In this document: positions 1 through 6,632 of the stretch, in pieces
How positions within the stretch are numbered: the first letter of the stretch is position 1
Layout: each line of letters begins with the position of its first letter
NCBI GenBank assembly: GCA_002441525.1
Contig: DJWH01000045.1
Span: forward strand, 1-7,568
DNA: 7,568 nucleotides
From: Acholeplasmataceae bacterium UBA6235
GTDB taxonomy: Bacteria; Bacillota_I; Bacilli_A; Acholeplasmatales; UBA5453
Direction of reading: 5' to 3'
Program-made: the position numbers and the translations under genes
The notes under the pieces: generated by a model
Told to the model about the DNA's origin: nothing
What the model saw: the letters and a program-made list of their open reading frames with translations, nothing else
Databases searched by the model: none

Positions 1-20
1 CGACCAATACAATATTAAGA

Positions 21-94
21 TGGAGGCCCCGACCGGATTTGAACCGACGATCAGGCAGTTGCAGTGCCGTGCCTTACCACTTGGCTACAGGGCC
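21..94 (-). tRNA. tRNA-Cys (anticodon GCA)
   Basis: Read on the minus strand, these 74 nt fold as a full cloverleaf: a 7-bp acceptor stem (GGCCCTG with CGGGGCC), a 3-bp D stem GCC/GGC around an AAGTGGTAA loop, an anticodon loop CTGCAAC with anticodon GCA, a 4-nt variable loop and a T loop TTCAAAT. The discriminator base is U73, the known identity base of bacterial tRNA-Cys, and the 3' CCA is encoded (plus-strand 21-23). Base pair 27-43 of the anticodon stem appears to be a C-U mismatch, and two T-stem pairs are G-U wobbles; otherwise it looks functional. It charges cysteine for UGC/UGU codons. Only 20 nt remain beyond the 3' end, with no terminator in them, so it may be the first gene of a longer tRNA transcript running out of the window. 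Confidence 0.96.
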
Positions 95-98
95 ATTT

Positions 99-138
99 AA
101 AACGTGCTATTACATTATAAACGGTAAATAGCACGTTT
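99..138 (-). terminator. probable rho-independent terminator of the nucleotidase gene, overlapping the tRNA promoter
   Basis: A perfect 12-bp inverted repeat (100-111 against 127-138, AAACGTGCTATT arms) with a 15-nt loop starts 6 nt after the nucleotidase stop codon. In minus-strand RNA the 3' arm ends in a short run of four U (102-99). The U run is short, so termination may be partial. The stem is long and its position is right for a terminator, but the same bases carry the tRNA promoter, so an operator-like role is an alternative. Confidence 0.6.
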
Positions 139-143
139 GTCAA
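114..143 (-). promoter_or_regulatory. sigma-A-type promoter of the tRNA-Cys gene
   Basis: On the minus strand a perfect TTGACA (-35, plus-strand 138-143) lies 18 nt upstream of a perfect TATAAT (-10, plus-strand 114-119). The predicted start is near 107, giving a leader of about 13 nt before the tRNA 5' end at 94, typical of tRNA genes. The -35 box begins directly after the stop codon of the nucleotidase gene (144-146). The -10 box lies in the loop of the inverted repeat 100-138. Confidence 0.85.
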
Positions 144-2099
144 TTAGGTGTTTAGGGTTAATGCAGTAAAACGATTTCGAGCGTTTGGTACTTGACCAGA
201 TAAGATGGTATTGGTGGTGTCAAAGGTCGAATATACATTCTTTTGAAGTTGTAATTCTGATAAGACCATATCTCTCAATAAGGTGCCATCAAAGTTTGGA
301 TTAGACCCATATATGAATGGGTTATCGGTCTTATCAAAGATATAATCGTTGGTCGCGACTTTATAAAGTGTACCTGGCACGAAGTTAGACACGGTGGTAC
401 TATAGGCGTCACTTGATCGGTTCAAGAAATTTTGAATCACTGCCCCGTCAAGATAGACTGTCTTAATCGTATTGTCAAACGGGAATATTTTATAGAGTTT
501 ACCCAAAGTAATGGATTCTCCACTTGCCATCGAGTCTCTGGTACCACCATAGTTATGGAAAGCGATGTCTGAATCGGTAACGATTCTCATCAAGTCTGCC
601 AACCAATCCGATAAGGTTGAACTTGGAATATACCTTTCAGCTGTTAAGATTTCGGTATTGAAAAGCACGTCTGTTTCGGCTTTATACCCATCGATTAAAG
701 CTTTAACTGTCGGGTCAGGTGTATTTAAGGACGAATGTGTTTTGACGTTATTCGCGGAAATGGTTTGAGTATTTAAGTCGATTCGGATGTTACCGACATA
801 TTTACCATTGGAACTACTTTGGATGATGGTTGTCGATCCGATGGTTTGAACATATCTAGAATGTGAGTGGGCATTGAAAATGATATCCACTTTTTTATTG
901 CCTGTAAATTGGGAGACTTGTGTATTGATATTCCCAGAGTCATGTGCCAAAGCGAAGACATAATCGACATCTGCTTCTGTTCTTAAGTATTCTGCATAAT
1001 ATTCGATGATATCGACAGGGGAAGCGAAGACATACCCTGTAATTCGACTTTGTGCGATGGAGGATTCTAAGCCATAGCCCATCGTACCGATGACACCTAT
1101 CTTGATGTCACCACGTTCAATGATGGTATAAGGTTCGATGTGTTGTACGATATTTTGAGTCGATTCATAATATACATTCGCGCCTAAGAGTGGGAAAGTT
1201 GCCTCCCCATTTTCGGCATTTCCATCAAAATAGCTTGTGACCACATCAATGCCCCAGTCAAACTCGTGGTTACCTAAAACCATCGCGTCAAATCCCATAG
1301 CATTCATCATCTCTAGGGTTGAACGTCCTAAATAATAATTCGATAAGGCAGACCCTTGGAACATATCCCCACCAGCAAGTAAGACCACGCCATCAGGGTT
1401 ATTATCACGGTAATAATTCACATAGTTCGCGATATAAGCGAGCCCGAGTTCATCGGTACCTTTTTCGATTGAACCATGGAAGTCATTCAAATAAAGAATA
1501 TCCAAATAATTCACTTCTACCACATCTTTAGACCATTCAGCGTATAAAGTGATGTCTTGTGTGATTGGGGTGTTAAAATCGAATACAGCGCCATTTAAGT
1601 TATCCACACGCCACGCAACAAACGTATGTCCAACACGGGTTGGGTTGGTGGGTGTCGATACTTTTTGATTGGCTTCGACTTGTGAAGGGTTCACAGTGGT
1701 GCCCCCTTGGGTATCAAATGTCACGGTATAATAAATGACTTCTGCCAATTTTAAGACTTTGACATTGAAGTTTCTTGAAAACTGATTGCCATCTAAATTT
1801 AAAACCACAGTGAGGGTGACGACTGTATCACCTGCTTCAAACACAGGTCTAACAACCGCACCTAAGGTTGAAATCACATTGGGTTTGTTGGTATACCAGG
1901 TCAGTCCGATGATCTTTTCTTGATAATTTAATGATACTGGTAAAGTTAAATGCGTATCGGTTTCGTTGGGCAAGGATAAAGACCCAGCCGCTTCTAATAA
2001 GAATGCATTGTAATCAAATGGTTCTGGTTTGTTTTCCACACAAGCGGTCAATGACAAACCTAATAAAACGGAAAATAAAAGCAGTAAAACTTTTTTCAT
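144..2099 (-). CDS. Surface lipoprotein: 5'-nucleotidase / 2',3'-cyclic phosphodiesterase-type metallophosphoesterase with Ig-like and InlB-type repeat modules
   Basis: 651 aa. Residues 1-20 are a lipoprotein signal peptide (MKK, a Leu-rich stretch, lipobox LTAC), predicting cleavage before Cys20 and lipid anchoring outside the membrane. Residues about 38-118 resemble the atypical bacterial Ig-like fold (aBig_2 type: LP..LTLPVSL, TWYTNKPNVIS, then beta strands). Residues about 123-190 match a Listeria/Bacteroides InlB B-repeat (Flg_new; VTFDTQGG ... GHTFVAW ... LYAEW). The catalytic metallophosphatase domain, about 197-455, has LNDFHG (204-209), GGDMFQG (243-249), GNHEFDWG (276-283) and NAHSHS (409-414), the metal ligands of the 5'-nucleotidase family. 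The C-terminal substrate domain, about 475-640, has NYGGTRD (516-522) and IFPFDN (538-543). By family it hydrolyses extracellular nucleotides for nucleoside and phosphate salvage; exact substrate unknown. Start at 2099 is chosen over an upstream in-frame ATG (2120) because it gives the signal peptide at the N-terminus and has AAGGAG (2109-2114) 9 nt upstream. Single-gene unit. Confidence 0.92.
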   Translation of the reverse strand: MKKVLLLLFSVLLGLSLTACVENKPEPFDYNAFLLEAAGSLSLPNETDTHLTLPVSLNYQEKIIGLTWYTNKPNVISTLGAVVRPVFEAGDTVVTLTVVLNLDGNQFSRNFNVKVLKLAEVIYYTVTFDTQGGTTVNPSQVEANQKVSTPTNPTRVGHTFVAWRVDNLNGAVFDFNTPITQDITLYAEWSKDVVEVNYLDILYLNDFHGSIEKGTDELGLAYIANYVNYYRDNNPDGVVLLAGGDMFQGSALSNYYLGRSTLEMMNAMGFDAMVLGNHEFDWGIDVVTSYFDGNAENGEATFPLLGANVYYESTQNIVQHIEPYTIIERGDIKIGVIGTMGYGLESSIAQSRITGYVFASPVDIIEYYAEYLRTEADVDYVFALAHDSGNINTQVSQFTGNKKVDIIFNAHSHSRYVQTIGSTTIIQSSSNGKYVGNIRIDLNTQTISANNVKTHSSLNTPDPTVKALIDGYKAETDVLFNTEILTAERYIPSSTLSDWLADLMRIVTDSDIAFHNYGGTRDSMASGESITLGKLYKIFPFDNTIKTVYLDGAVIQNFLNRSSDAYSTTVSNFVPGTLYKVATNDYIFDKTDNPFIYGSNPNFDGTLLRDMVLSELQLQKNVYSTFDTTNTILSGQVPNARNRFTALTLNT

Positions 2100-2130
2100 A
2101 TGACAAAACTCCTTATACATTTAGCATTTT

Positions 2131-2139
2131 ATTATAACA
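2131..2139 (-). promoter_or_regulatory. extended -10 promoter of the nucleotidase lipoprotein gene
   Basis: Minus-strand TGTTATAAT is a perfect extended -10 (TGn plus TATAAT). No good -35 is present 17 nt upstream (only a T run), as is common when TGn is present. A start near 2124 would give a leader of about 25 nt containing the AAGGAG ribosome binding site at 2109-2114. The same 14 bp (CATGTTATAATAAA) precede the GH13 gene. Confidence 0.65.
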
Positions 2140-2184
2140 TGAAAACGCACACAAAAAAAGTGATATTCTTTTGAGCATTTTTGG

Positions 2185-2213
2185 TTGACAATGCCCAAAC
2201 TTAGGATTATAAT
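2185..2213 (+). promoter_or_regulatory. consensus sigma-A promoter of clpB
   Basis: TTGACA (2185-2190), a 17-nt spacer and TATAAT (2208-2213): an exact match to the vegetative consensus with ideal spacing. The start is predicted near 2220, immediately before the CIRCE element, so HrcA bound there would block initiation or early elongation. The promoter is strong by sequence, which fits a gene held down by a repressor and released by heat. Confidence 0.9.
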
Positions 2214-2222
2214 AAACTTGAA

Positions 2223-2249
2223 TTAGCACTCTATATATTTGAGTGCCAA
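2223..2249 (+). promoter_or_regulatory. CIRCE element (HrcA operator)
   Basis: TTAGCACTC (2223-2231), a 9-nt spacer and GAGTGCCAA (2241-2249): the CIRCE inverted repeat TTAGCACTC-N9-GAGTGCTAA with one changed base in the right arm. By established knowledge it binds the repressor HrcA, and CIRCE copies precede clpB in several mycoplasmas. It lies just downstream of the predicted start and upstream of the ribosome binding site AGGAG (2254-2258). hrcA is not in the window. Confidence 0.95.
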
Positions 2250-2267
2250 TATGAGGAGTTGATACCG

Positions 2268-4379
2268 ATGATGCCACAAATGGAAAACTATGAAAAAGAC
2301 CCGAATGTTTTGGAGAAATTCGGTCGAAACATCGTTGAAGAAGTCAAAAAAGGCAAAATAGATCCGGTCATAGGGCGTGAAGATGAAATCCGTCGAATGA
2401 TCAAAATATTATCCAGAAAAACCAAAAATAACCCCGTTTTAATCGGGGAACCAGGGGTAGGGAAAACCGCCATCGTGGAAGGCTTAGCCAGACGTATTGT
2501 CGATAAGGACGTGCCACTGGGTTTACAAAACAAAACCATCTATGAACTCGACTTAGCAGCGCTCGTTGCCGGGGCAAAATTCCGAGGTGAGTTTGAAGAA
2601 CGACTTAAAGCTGTTTTGAATAAGATCAAGTCGTCTGATGGCGATATCATCTTATTCATCGATGAAATCCATACGATTGTTGGTGCGGGTCGCGCCGATG
2701 GTGCGATGGACGCGTCAAATATGTTAAAACCGATGCTGGCGCGAGGGGAACTCCACTGTATAGGTGCGACCACCCTCAATGAGTATCGTAAGTATATCGA
2801 GAAAGATACAGCCTTAGAACGTCGTTTCCAAAAAATTCAAATTGAAGAACCTACCGTATTAGATACGATCTCTATTTTAAGAGGGCTTAAAGACCGTTTT
2901 GAAGCCCACCATGGTGTGCACATTTCAGATAACGCCATCGTTTCAGCTGCGACCTTATCCAACCGCTACATCACCGACCGCTTCTTACCGGATAAGGCGA
3001 TTGACTTGATCGATGAAGCGTGCGCTTCGATTCGTATGGAAATCGACTCGATGCCGGTAGAACTCGACAGTGTGATGCGTAAGATTATGCAGCTAGAAAT
3101 TGAAAAGAGCGCGTTATCGAAAGAATCGGACGCGTTATCCAAAGAACGATTGAAAAAGATTGAAGATGAACTCAAAGAACAACGCACCATTGAACAACAA
3201 TACAAATCCCAATGGGAAAAAGAAAAAGCCGAACTTCAAGAGGTCAAACAACTCAAACAAGATTTAGAAAACCTCAAGAACCAACTTCAAAATGCATTCA
3301 ATCAATCCGATTATAGCAAAGCCGCTGAACTACAATATTCGAAGATTCCAAAACTGGAAAAACAAATCGAAGAAAAAACCAACAATACCCAAGAACGGAT
3401 GATTTCAGAGGTTGTTAGCGAAGACAACATCGCGGAAATCATCTCTAAATGGACCCACATTCCAGTGGAAAAACTCGTTCAAGCAGACAGAGATAAATTA
3501 TTACACCTGAAAGAACAAATGTCGCTTCGAGTCATCGGACAAGACCACGCACTTAAACTCATCAGTGACGCCATCATTCGTCAACGTGCAGGGATTAAGG
3601 ACGCGAACAAACCGATTGGTTCATTCATGTTTTTAGGGCCTACTGGCGTTGGTAAAACCGAAGTTGCGAGAAGCCTCGCAGAAAACCTATTTGACGATGA
3701 ATCTCACATCGTGCGAATCGATATGTCCGAATACATGGAAAGACACAGTGTCTCGCGTTTGGTGGGGGCACCCCCAGGGTATGTCGGGTACGATGAAGGT
3801 GGACAACTCACCGAAGCGGTGAGACGTAAACCGTATTCTATCGTCTTATTCGATGAAATTGAAAAAGCCCACCCAGAAGTCTTTAATATCCTTTTACAGA
3901 TCCTCGATGATGGTCGTTTGACCGATAACCAAGGTCGAACCATCGACTTTAAGAATACCATCATCATCATGACCTCTAACTTGGGTAGTGAATTTCTGTT
4001 AAAGGACTTGGAAAAGGGTAGACAAGAAGTCATGAACTTGGTGAAAGATACCTTTAAACCTGAATTCTTAAACCGTATCGATGAAATCATCATCTTCAAT
4101 CCACTGGGTTTCCAAGTTCAAATTCAAATTGTTGAAAAAATGTTAAAAGACTTACAACGTCGTTTGATGGATCGCGACATCAAAGTTTTATTCGATGAAG
4201 AAATTAAAAAATACATTTTGAAAAATGGGTATTCCTTAGAATATGGGGCGAGACCGATCAAACGTTTCATTCAAAAAGAATTAGAAACGTTCATCGCGAC
4301 CCGTATCATCGAAGGTTTCATCCAGCCACATCAATCGTATATGGTATCGGTTGAACAGGATCAATTGACCATTCAATAA
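2268..4379 (+). CDS. clpB: ClpB protein disaggregase, short form without N-terminal domain
   Basis: 703 aa cytoplasmic AAA+ chaperone that threads aggregated proteins through a hexameric pore together with DnaK. NBD1: Walker A GEPGVGKT (60-67), pore loop [11 protein letters not shown] (102-112), Walker B ILFIDE (128-133), ALERRF (182-187). A coiled-coil M domain, rich in Lys, Glu and Gln, spans about 265-380; it distinguishes ClpB from ClpA/ClpC/ClpE. NBD2: Walker A GPTGVGKT (457-464), pore loop GYVGYDEGG (504-512), Walker B IVLFDE (525-530), LNRIDE (601-606), sensor 2 GARPIKR (660-666). No ClpP-binding loop was recognised. The usual roughly 150-residue N domain is absent: the protein starts just before LEKFGRN, and the DNA upstream is promoter and CIRCE, so this is not a misplaced start. 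Mycoplasma ClpB proteins are similarly short. Start ATG 2268 lies 9 nt after AGGAG (2254-2258); an in-frame TTG at 2259 is too close to it, while ATG 2271 remains possible. Confidence 0.98.
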   Translation: MMPQMENYEKDPNVLEKFGRNIVEEVKKGKIDPVIGREDEIRRMIKILSRKTKNNPVLIGEPGVGKTAIVEGLARRIVDKDVPLGLQNKTIYELDLAALVAGAKFRGEFEERLKAVLNKIKSSDGDIILFIDEIHTIVGAGRADGAMDASNMLKPMLARGELHCIGATTLNEYRKYIEKDTALERRFQKIQIEEPTVLDTISILRGLKDRFEAHHGVHISDNAIVSAATLSNRYITDRFLPDKAIDLIDEACASIRMEIDSMPVELDSVMRKIMQLEIEKSALSKESDALSKERLKKIEDELKEQRTIEQQYKSQWEKEKAELQEVKQLKQDLENLKNQLQNAFNQSDYSKAAELQYSKIPKLEKQIEEKTNNTQERMISEVVSEDNIAEIISKWTHIPVEKLVQADRDKLLHLKEQMSLRVIGQDHALKLISDAIIRQRAGIKDANKPIGSFMFLGPTGVGKTEVARSLAENLFDDESHIVRIDMSEYMERHSVSRLVGAPPGYVGYDEGGQLTEAVRRKPYSIVLFDEIEKAHPEVFNILLQILDDGRLTDNQGRTIDFKNTIIIMTSNLGSEFLLKDLEKGRQEVMNLVKDTFKPEFLNRIDEIIIFNPLGFQVQIQIVEKMLKDLQRRLMDRDIKVLFDEEIKKYILKNGYSLEYGARPIKRFIQKELETFIATRIIEGFIQPHQSYMVSVEQDQLTIQ

Positions 4380-4384
4380 ATCAA

Positions 4385-4410
4385 AAAAAACACTGGCGAC
4401 AGTGTTTTTT
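4385..4410. terminator. bidirectional rho-independent terminator shared by clpB and the GH13 gene
   Basis: An 11-bp perfect stem (AAAAAACACTG 4385-4395 against CAGTGTTTTTT 4400-4410) closes on a GCGA loop, a GNRA tetraloop. It lies 5 nt after the clpB stop and 6 nt after the GH13 stop on the other strand. In plus-strand RNA it ends in six U; in minus-strand RNA it ends in eight (4390-4383). It therefore suits both convergent transcripts. Confidence 0.92.
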
Positions 4411-4416
4411 CTTGGA

Positions 4417-5907
4417 TCAAACGCGTTTATATGGGGTATAACTCTTTTCTGGTTGTGTGCTTGGTTTTAACAATACAAACGATTTCTGCTCGAGTTTGAC
4501 CTTTAACAATCCCGCAACCATCGATACTTCTTTGGTATCACCCAATAAAATATCAAACTTGGAGAAGTTCATTAAAGAGGAATCCGGCACCAAGATATGT
4601 TCTTCTTGAGTTTTCTCGGATGGGTTGATGATGACTAAGACTGTATCCGAAACATCATCGGTATGTCTTTCATAAGCAATGAACGATTCTGATAATAACG
4701 GTAAGTAATCCCCTACCATGAGGGCTTTTTCTTGTTTGTGAACTTGAATCAAGCGTTTAACCCAAGCAAGTCTTTCAGAGGTTTCATCGTATAAGTCCCA
4801 CGCCATCGGCGCTCTGTTTTCAGGGTCGTTCCCACCGGTCATACCGAGTTCAGAACCATAATACAGATTTGGCGAGCCTGGGAATGTAAACTGCATCACT
4901 TCTGCCAAAATTTGGTCTGGTTGTTTTAAACGATGGTTGAGTCTAACGGTATCGTGGTTATCCAAGATGTTCCAGGATTTGAGTAACGCATCCACGCCAC
5001 AATCGATCACCATTTTTTCTAATAGGGTATTGGTTTTCTTCGGTGAGAAGGTTTGTTCTACGGTATGGAATATGATTTCTCTTAGCGTGAAATTCATGAC
5101 CCCATCCATCGCGTTTAACCAACGCTTTGGGTAGTTCCAAGTTTCACCGACAATCAGAGCGGTATCTTTTTCTTGGTGGGCATGGTTGGTCAAGTCTTTT
5201 AAAATATCATAACCAATGTCAAAAGCCACATCTAAACGGAAGCCATCCACGCCTTGTTTTAAATAACTACGAATGACTGAGGATTCTTTTTTATAAATAT
5301 AGTCCTTCACCGCTTCATTTTCCAAATTGAGCTCTGGTAAGCTTTTCGCATCCGCCCAAAGTCTAACCCCTTCAGGATAAGATTGTCCAAAATAAAACCA
5401 CTGACGGTAAGGCGAAGACTCATCCAAAGCGCTTTGGAAGTAAGGGGAGTTCACACCCATGTGGTTGAATACACCATCCAAAATCAATCGTTGATTTTGT
5501 TGGTGTAACGCATCCGCCAACGCTTTTAAATCTTGCATATCACCATATTCAGGGGATATTTTTAAATAATCGGAAGCGTCGTATTTGTGGTTGGATAAGG
5601 AATCAAAGATTGGATTTAGATAGAGCATATCGATATCGAGTTCTTTCAAATAATCCAATTTTGTCATCAAACTCTTTATATCCCCACCCCAAAACTCAAG
5701 TTCATGACTCCAGTATTTCGCATCCGCCATAAACGACCCACCTTTGGGTTGTTCGTGCCATTGTTTTAATGTCCGCGGGTATGCATAAAGTGATTGTTTG
5801 TCGGCCAGGTTTTCTGCTGGCACAAATCGGTCGACGATGACTTGATAGACAATTCGTCCCATGTTTGGGTTTTTAAGTCTTTCATCGTATAGCCAAGGTT
5901 TTCTCAT
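4417..5907 (-). CDS. Cytoplasmic GH13 alpha-glucan hydrolase (maltodextrin glucosidase / neopullulanase / cyclomaltodextrinase-like)
   Basis: 496 aa, no signal peptide or membrane segment, so predicted cytoplasmic; it would hydrolyse alpha-1,4 (perhaps also alpha-1,6) links in imported maltodextrins. The alpha-amylase barrel is complete: region I DGVFNH (144-149), region II GFRLDVAFD (222-230) with nucleophile Asp226, region III GETW (254-257) with acid/base Glu255, region IV DNHD (316-319) with Asp319. LPELN at 190-194 sits where GH13_20 enzymes carry MPKLN, supporting the neopullulanase/cyclomaltodextrinase branch. These enzymes usually carry an N-terminal CBM34-type domain (about 585 aa in total); here the protein opens almost directly with the barrel (GRIVYQVIVDRF, 17-28). 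A C-terminal beta domain follows, about 405-480. The start has AAGG (5914-5917) 6 nt upstream. The stop is TGA. No sugar transporter or regulator is adjacent, so specificity is not settled. Confidence 0.9.
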   Translation of the reverse strand: MRKPWLYDERLKNPNMGRIVYQVIVDRFVPAENLADKQSLYAYPRTLKQWHEQPKGGSFMADAKYWSHELEFWGGDIKSLMTKLDYLKELDIDMLYLNPIFDSLSNHKYDASDYLKISPEYGDMQDLKALADALHQQNQRLILDGVFNHMGVNSPYFQSALDESSPYRQWFYFGQSYPEGVRLWADAKSLPELNLENEAVKDYIYKKESSVIRSYLKQGVDGFRLDVAFDIGYDILKDLTNHAHQEKDTALIVGETWNYPKRWLNAMDGVMNFTLREIIFHTVEQTFSPKKTNTLLEKMVIDCGVDALLKSWNILDNHDTVRLNHRLKQPDQILAEVMQFTFPGSPNLYYGSELGMTGGNDPENRAPMAWDLYDETSERLAWVKRLIQVHKQEKALMVGDYLPLLSESFIAYERHTDDVSDTVLVIINPSEKTQEEHILVPDSSLMNFSKFDILLGDTKEVSMVAGLLKVKLEQKSFVLLKPSTQPEKSYTPYKRV

Positions 5908-5930
5908 AAAGCACCTTCTTTCGGTTGTTT

Positions 5931-5939
5931 ATTATAACA
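5931..5939 (-). promoter_or_regulatory. extended -10 promoter of the GH13 gene
   Basis: Minus-strand TGTTATAAT, a perfect extended -10. No clear -35 is seen 17 nt upstream. A start near 5924 gives a short leader of about 17 nt that still contains the AAGG ribosome binding site (5914-5917). The surrounding 14 bp (5928-5941) are identical to those at the nucleotidase promoter (2128-2141). No terminator separates this promoter from the upstream membrane-protein gene, so read-through may add to expression. Confidence 0.65.
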
Positions 5940-5994
5940 TGGATTGACCCCTTGATTGGATTTTTCTTGTCTAAAACCCGATACATATGGCCTG

Positions 5995-6606
5995 TTAAGC
6001 TTCTAATTTGAGGGTATCATAAACATATCTTTTCAATCGGATTAAACCATACCCTGTGAGGATCAATAAGGGTGTCATGACGAGAAATACCGTGATGAGC
6101 ATCTTAATCAACCCACCATTTGGATCCATAAATGGATAAGGATAATAGTTCGTAAACAGACCCGTGATTTGAAACACCATAAAATATAGAAACGGGTGAA
6201 TCAATAATAATTTAAGCGATTTAATCGCTGGTTTATCTTGAACATAAACCAGATACAATATCGTATATAAAATCGGAACAATCGTATGTGTCACCAACAT
6301 GATGAATAGTTTGGTTTCAGAAAAACCCACAACCAAATCCCTGAGTAACAGGTTATAAACCGCACCGGTTAAGAGTATGTCTAATAACGCGACGAGGGCG
6401 ATGGCTTTAAAAAAGCGGTGTTTATCCCAACCAAACACCATCAAAAAGGTGACGATGAAGACCAGTAGGTTACTTTGATTGGTGAAATAATGGATGTTCC
6501 ATAACCCGAATTCAACATAACTATAAAATGTGCCATACATCGAAAATCCAAAGGTAAACATCAATAAAATAAATTTGACTGAATAGATAAAATAGGGTTT
6601 TAACAT
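5995..6606 (-). CDS. Pr6Pr-family integral membrane protein
   Basis: 203 aa, very hydrophobic, with about six predicted membrane helices (approximate residues 7-27, 44-60, 66-88, 99-121, 132-150 and 166-190). It carries motifs I associate with the Pr6Pr (FAR-17a/AIG1-like) family: YFTNQSN near 40-46, HTIVPILY near 107-114, HPFLYF near 137-142 and YPYPFMDPN near 155-163, the last before the final helix. The biochemical role of bacterial members is unknown; eukaryotic relatives include hydrolases of hydroxy-fatty-acid esters, but I do not transfer that function. I prefer ATG 6606 because GAGGTG (6612-6617) lies 5 nt upstream; a GTG at 6615 would add three residues and use a weaker GAGGA. No intrinsic terminator is visible before the GH13 promoter, so the two may be partly cotranscribed. 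Confidence 0.82.
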   Translation of the reverse strand: MLKPYFIYSVKFILLMFTFGFSMYGTFYSYVEFGLWNIHYFTNQSNLLVFIVTFLMVFGWDKHRFFKAIALVALLDILLTGAVYNLLLRDLVVGFSETKLFIMLVTHTIVPILYTILYLVYVQDKPAIKSLKLLLIHPFLYFMVFQITGLFTNYYPYPFMDPNGGLIKMLITVFLVMTPLLILTGYGLIRLKRYVYDTLKLEA

Positions 6607-6626
6607 GCTAGCCACCTCTCATCCTC

Positions 6627-6632
6627 ATTATA
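6627..6632 (-). promoter_or_regulatory. candidate -10 box for the Pr6Pr-family gene
   Basis: Minus-strand TATAAT (plus-strand 6627-6632), placed so that a start near 6620 would leave a leader of about 14 nt with the GAGGTG ribosome binding site (6612-6617). No recognisable -35 lies 17 nt upstream; that position falls inside the terminator hairpin of the preceding gene. The alternative is that the gene is expressed only by read-through from satP. Confidence 0.4.

Noticed and set aside
1..20. A second tRNA or terminator next to tRNA-Cys
   Set aside because: Only 20 bases are available; neither an acceptor stem nor a hairpin can be shown.
2100..2120. In-frame ATG seven codons upstream of the nucleotidase start
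   Set aside because: The AAGGAG ribosome binding site lies inside this extension, and the signal peptide with lipobox begins properly only at 2099.
2259..2267. TTG start three codons upstream for clpB
   Set aside because: It would directly touch the AGGAG ribosome binding site; ATG at 2268 has normal 9-nt spacing.
3704..4099. A 131-codon open frame on the minus strand opposite clpB
   Set aside because: It lies wholly antisense to the NBD2 Walker and pore-loop coding region, has Ser/Met/Lys-rich low-information content, and no ribosome binding site or promoter was seen. It is a shadow of the codon bias of clpB.
5941..5960. Repeated CAATC words (minus strand) upstream of the GH13 promoter as a possible activator or catabolite site
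   Set aside because: Two 5-bp words 12 nt apart are well within chance, and no cre-like or other known operator pattern is present.
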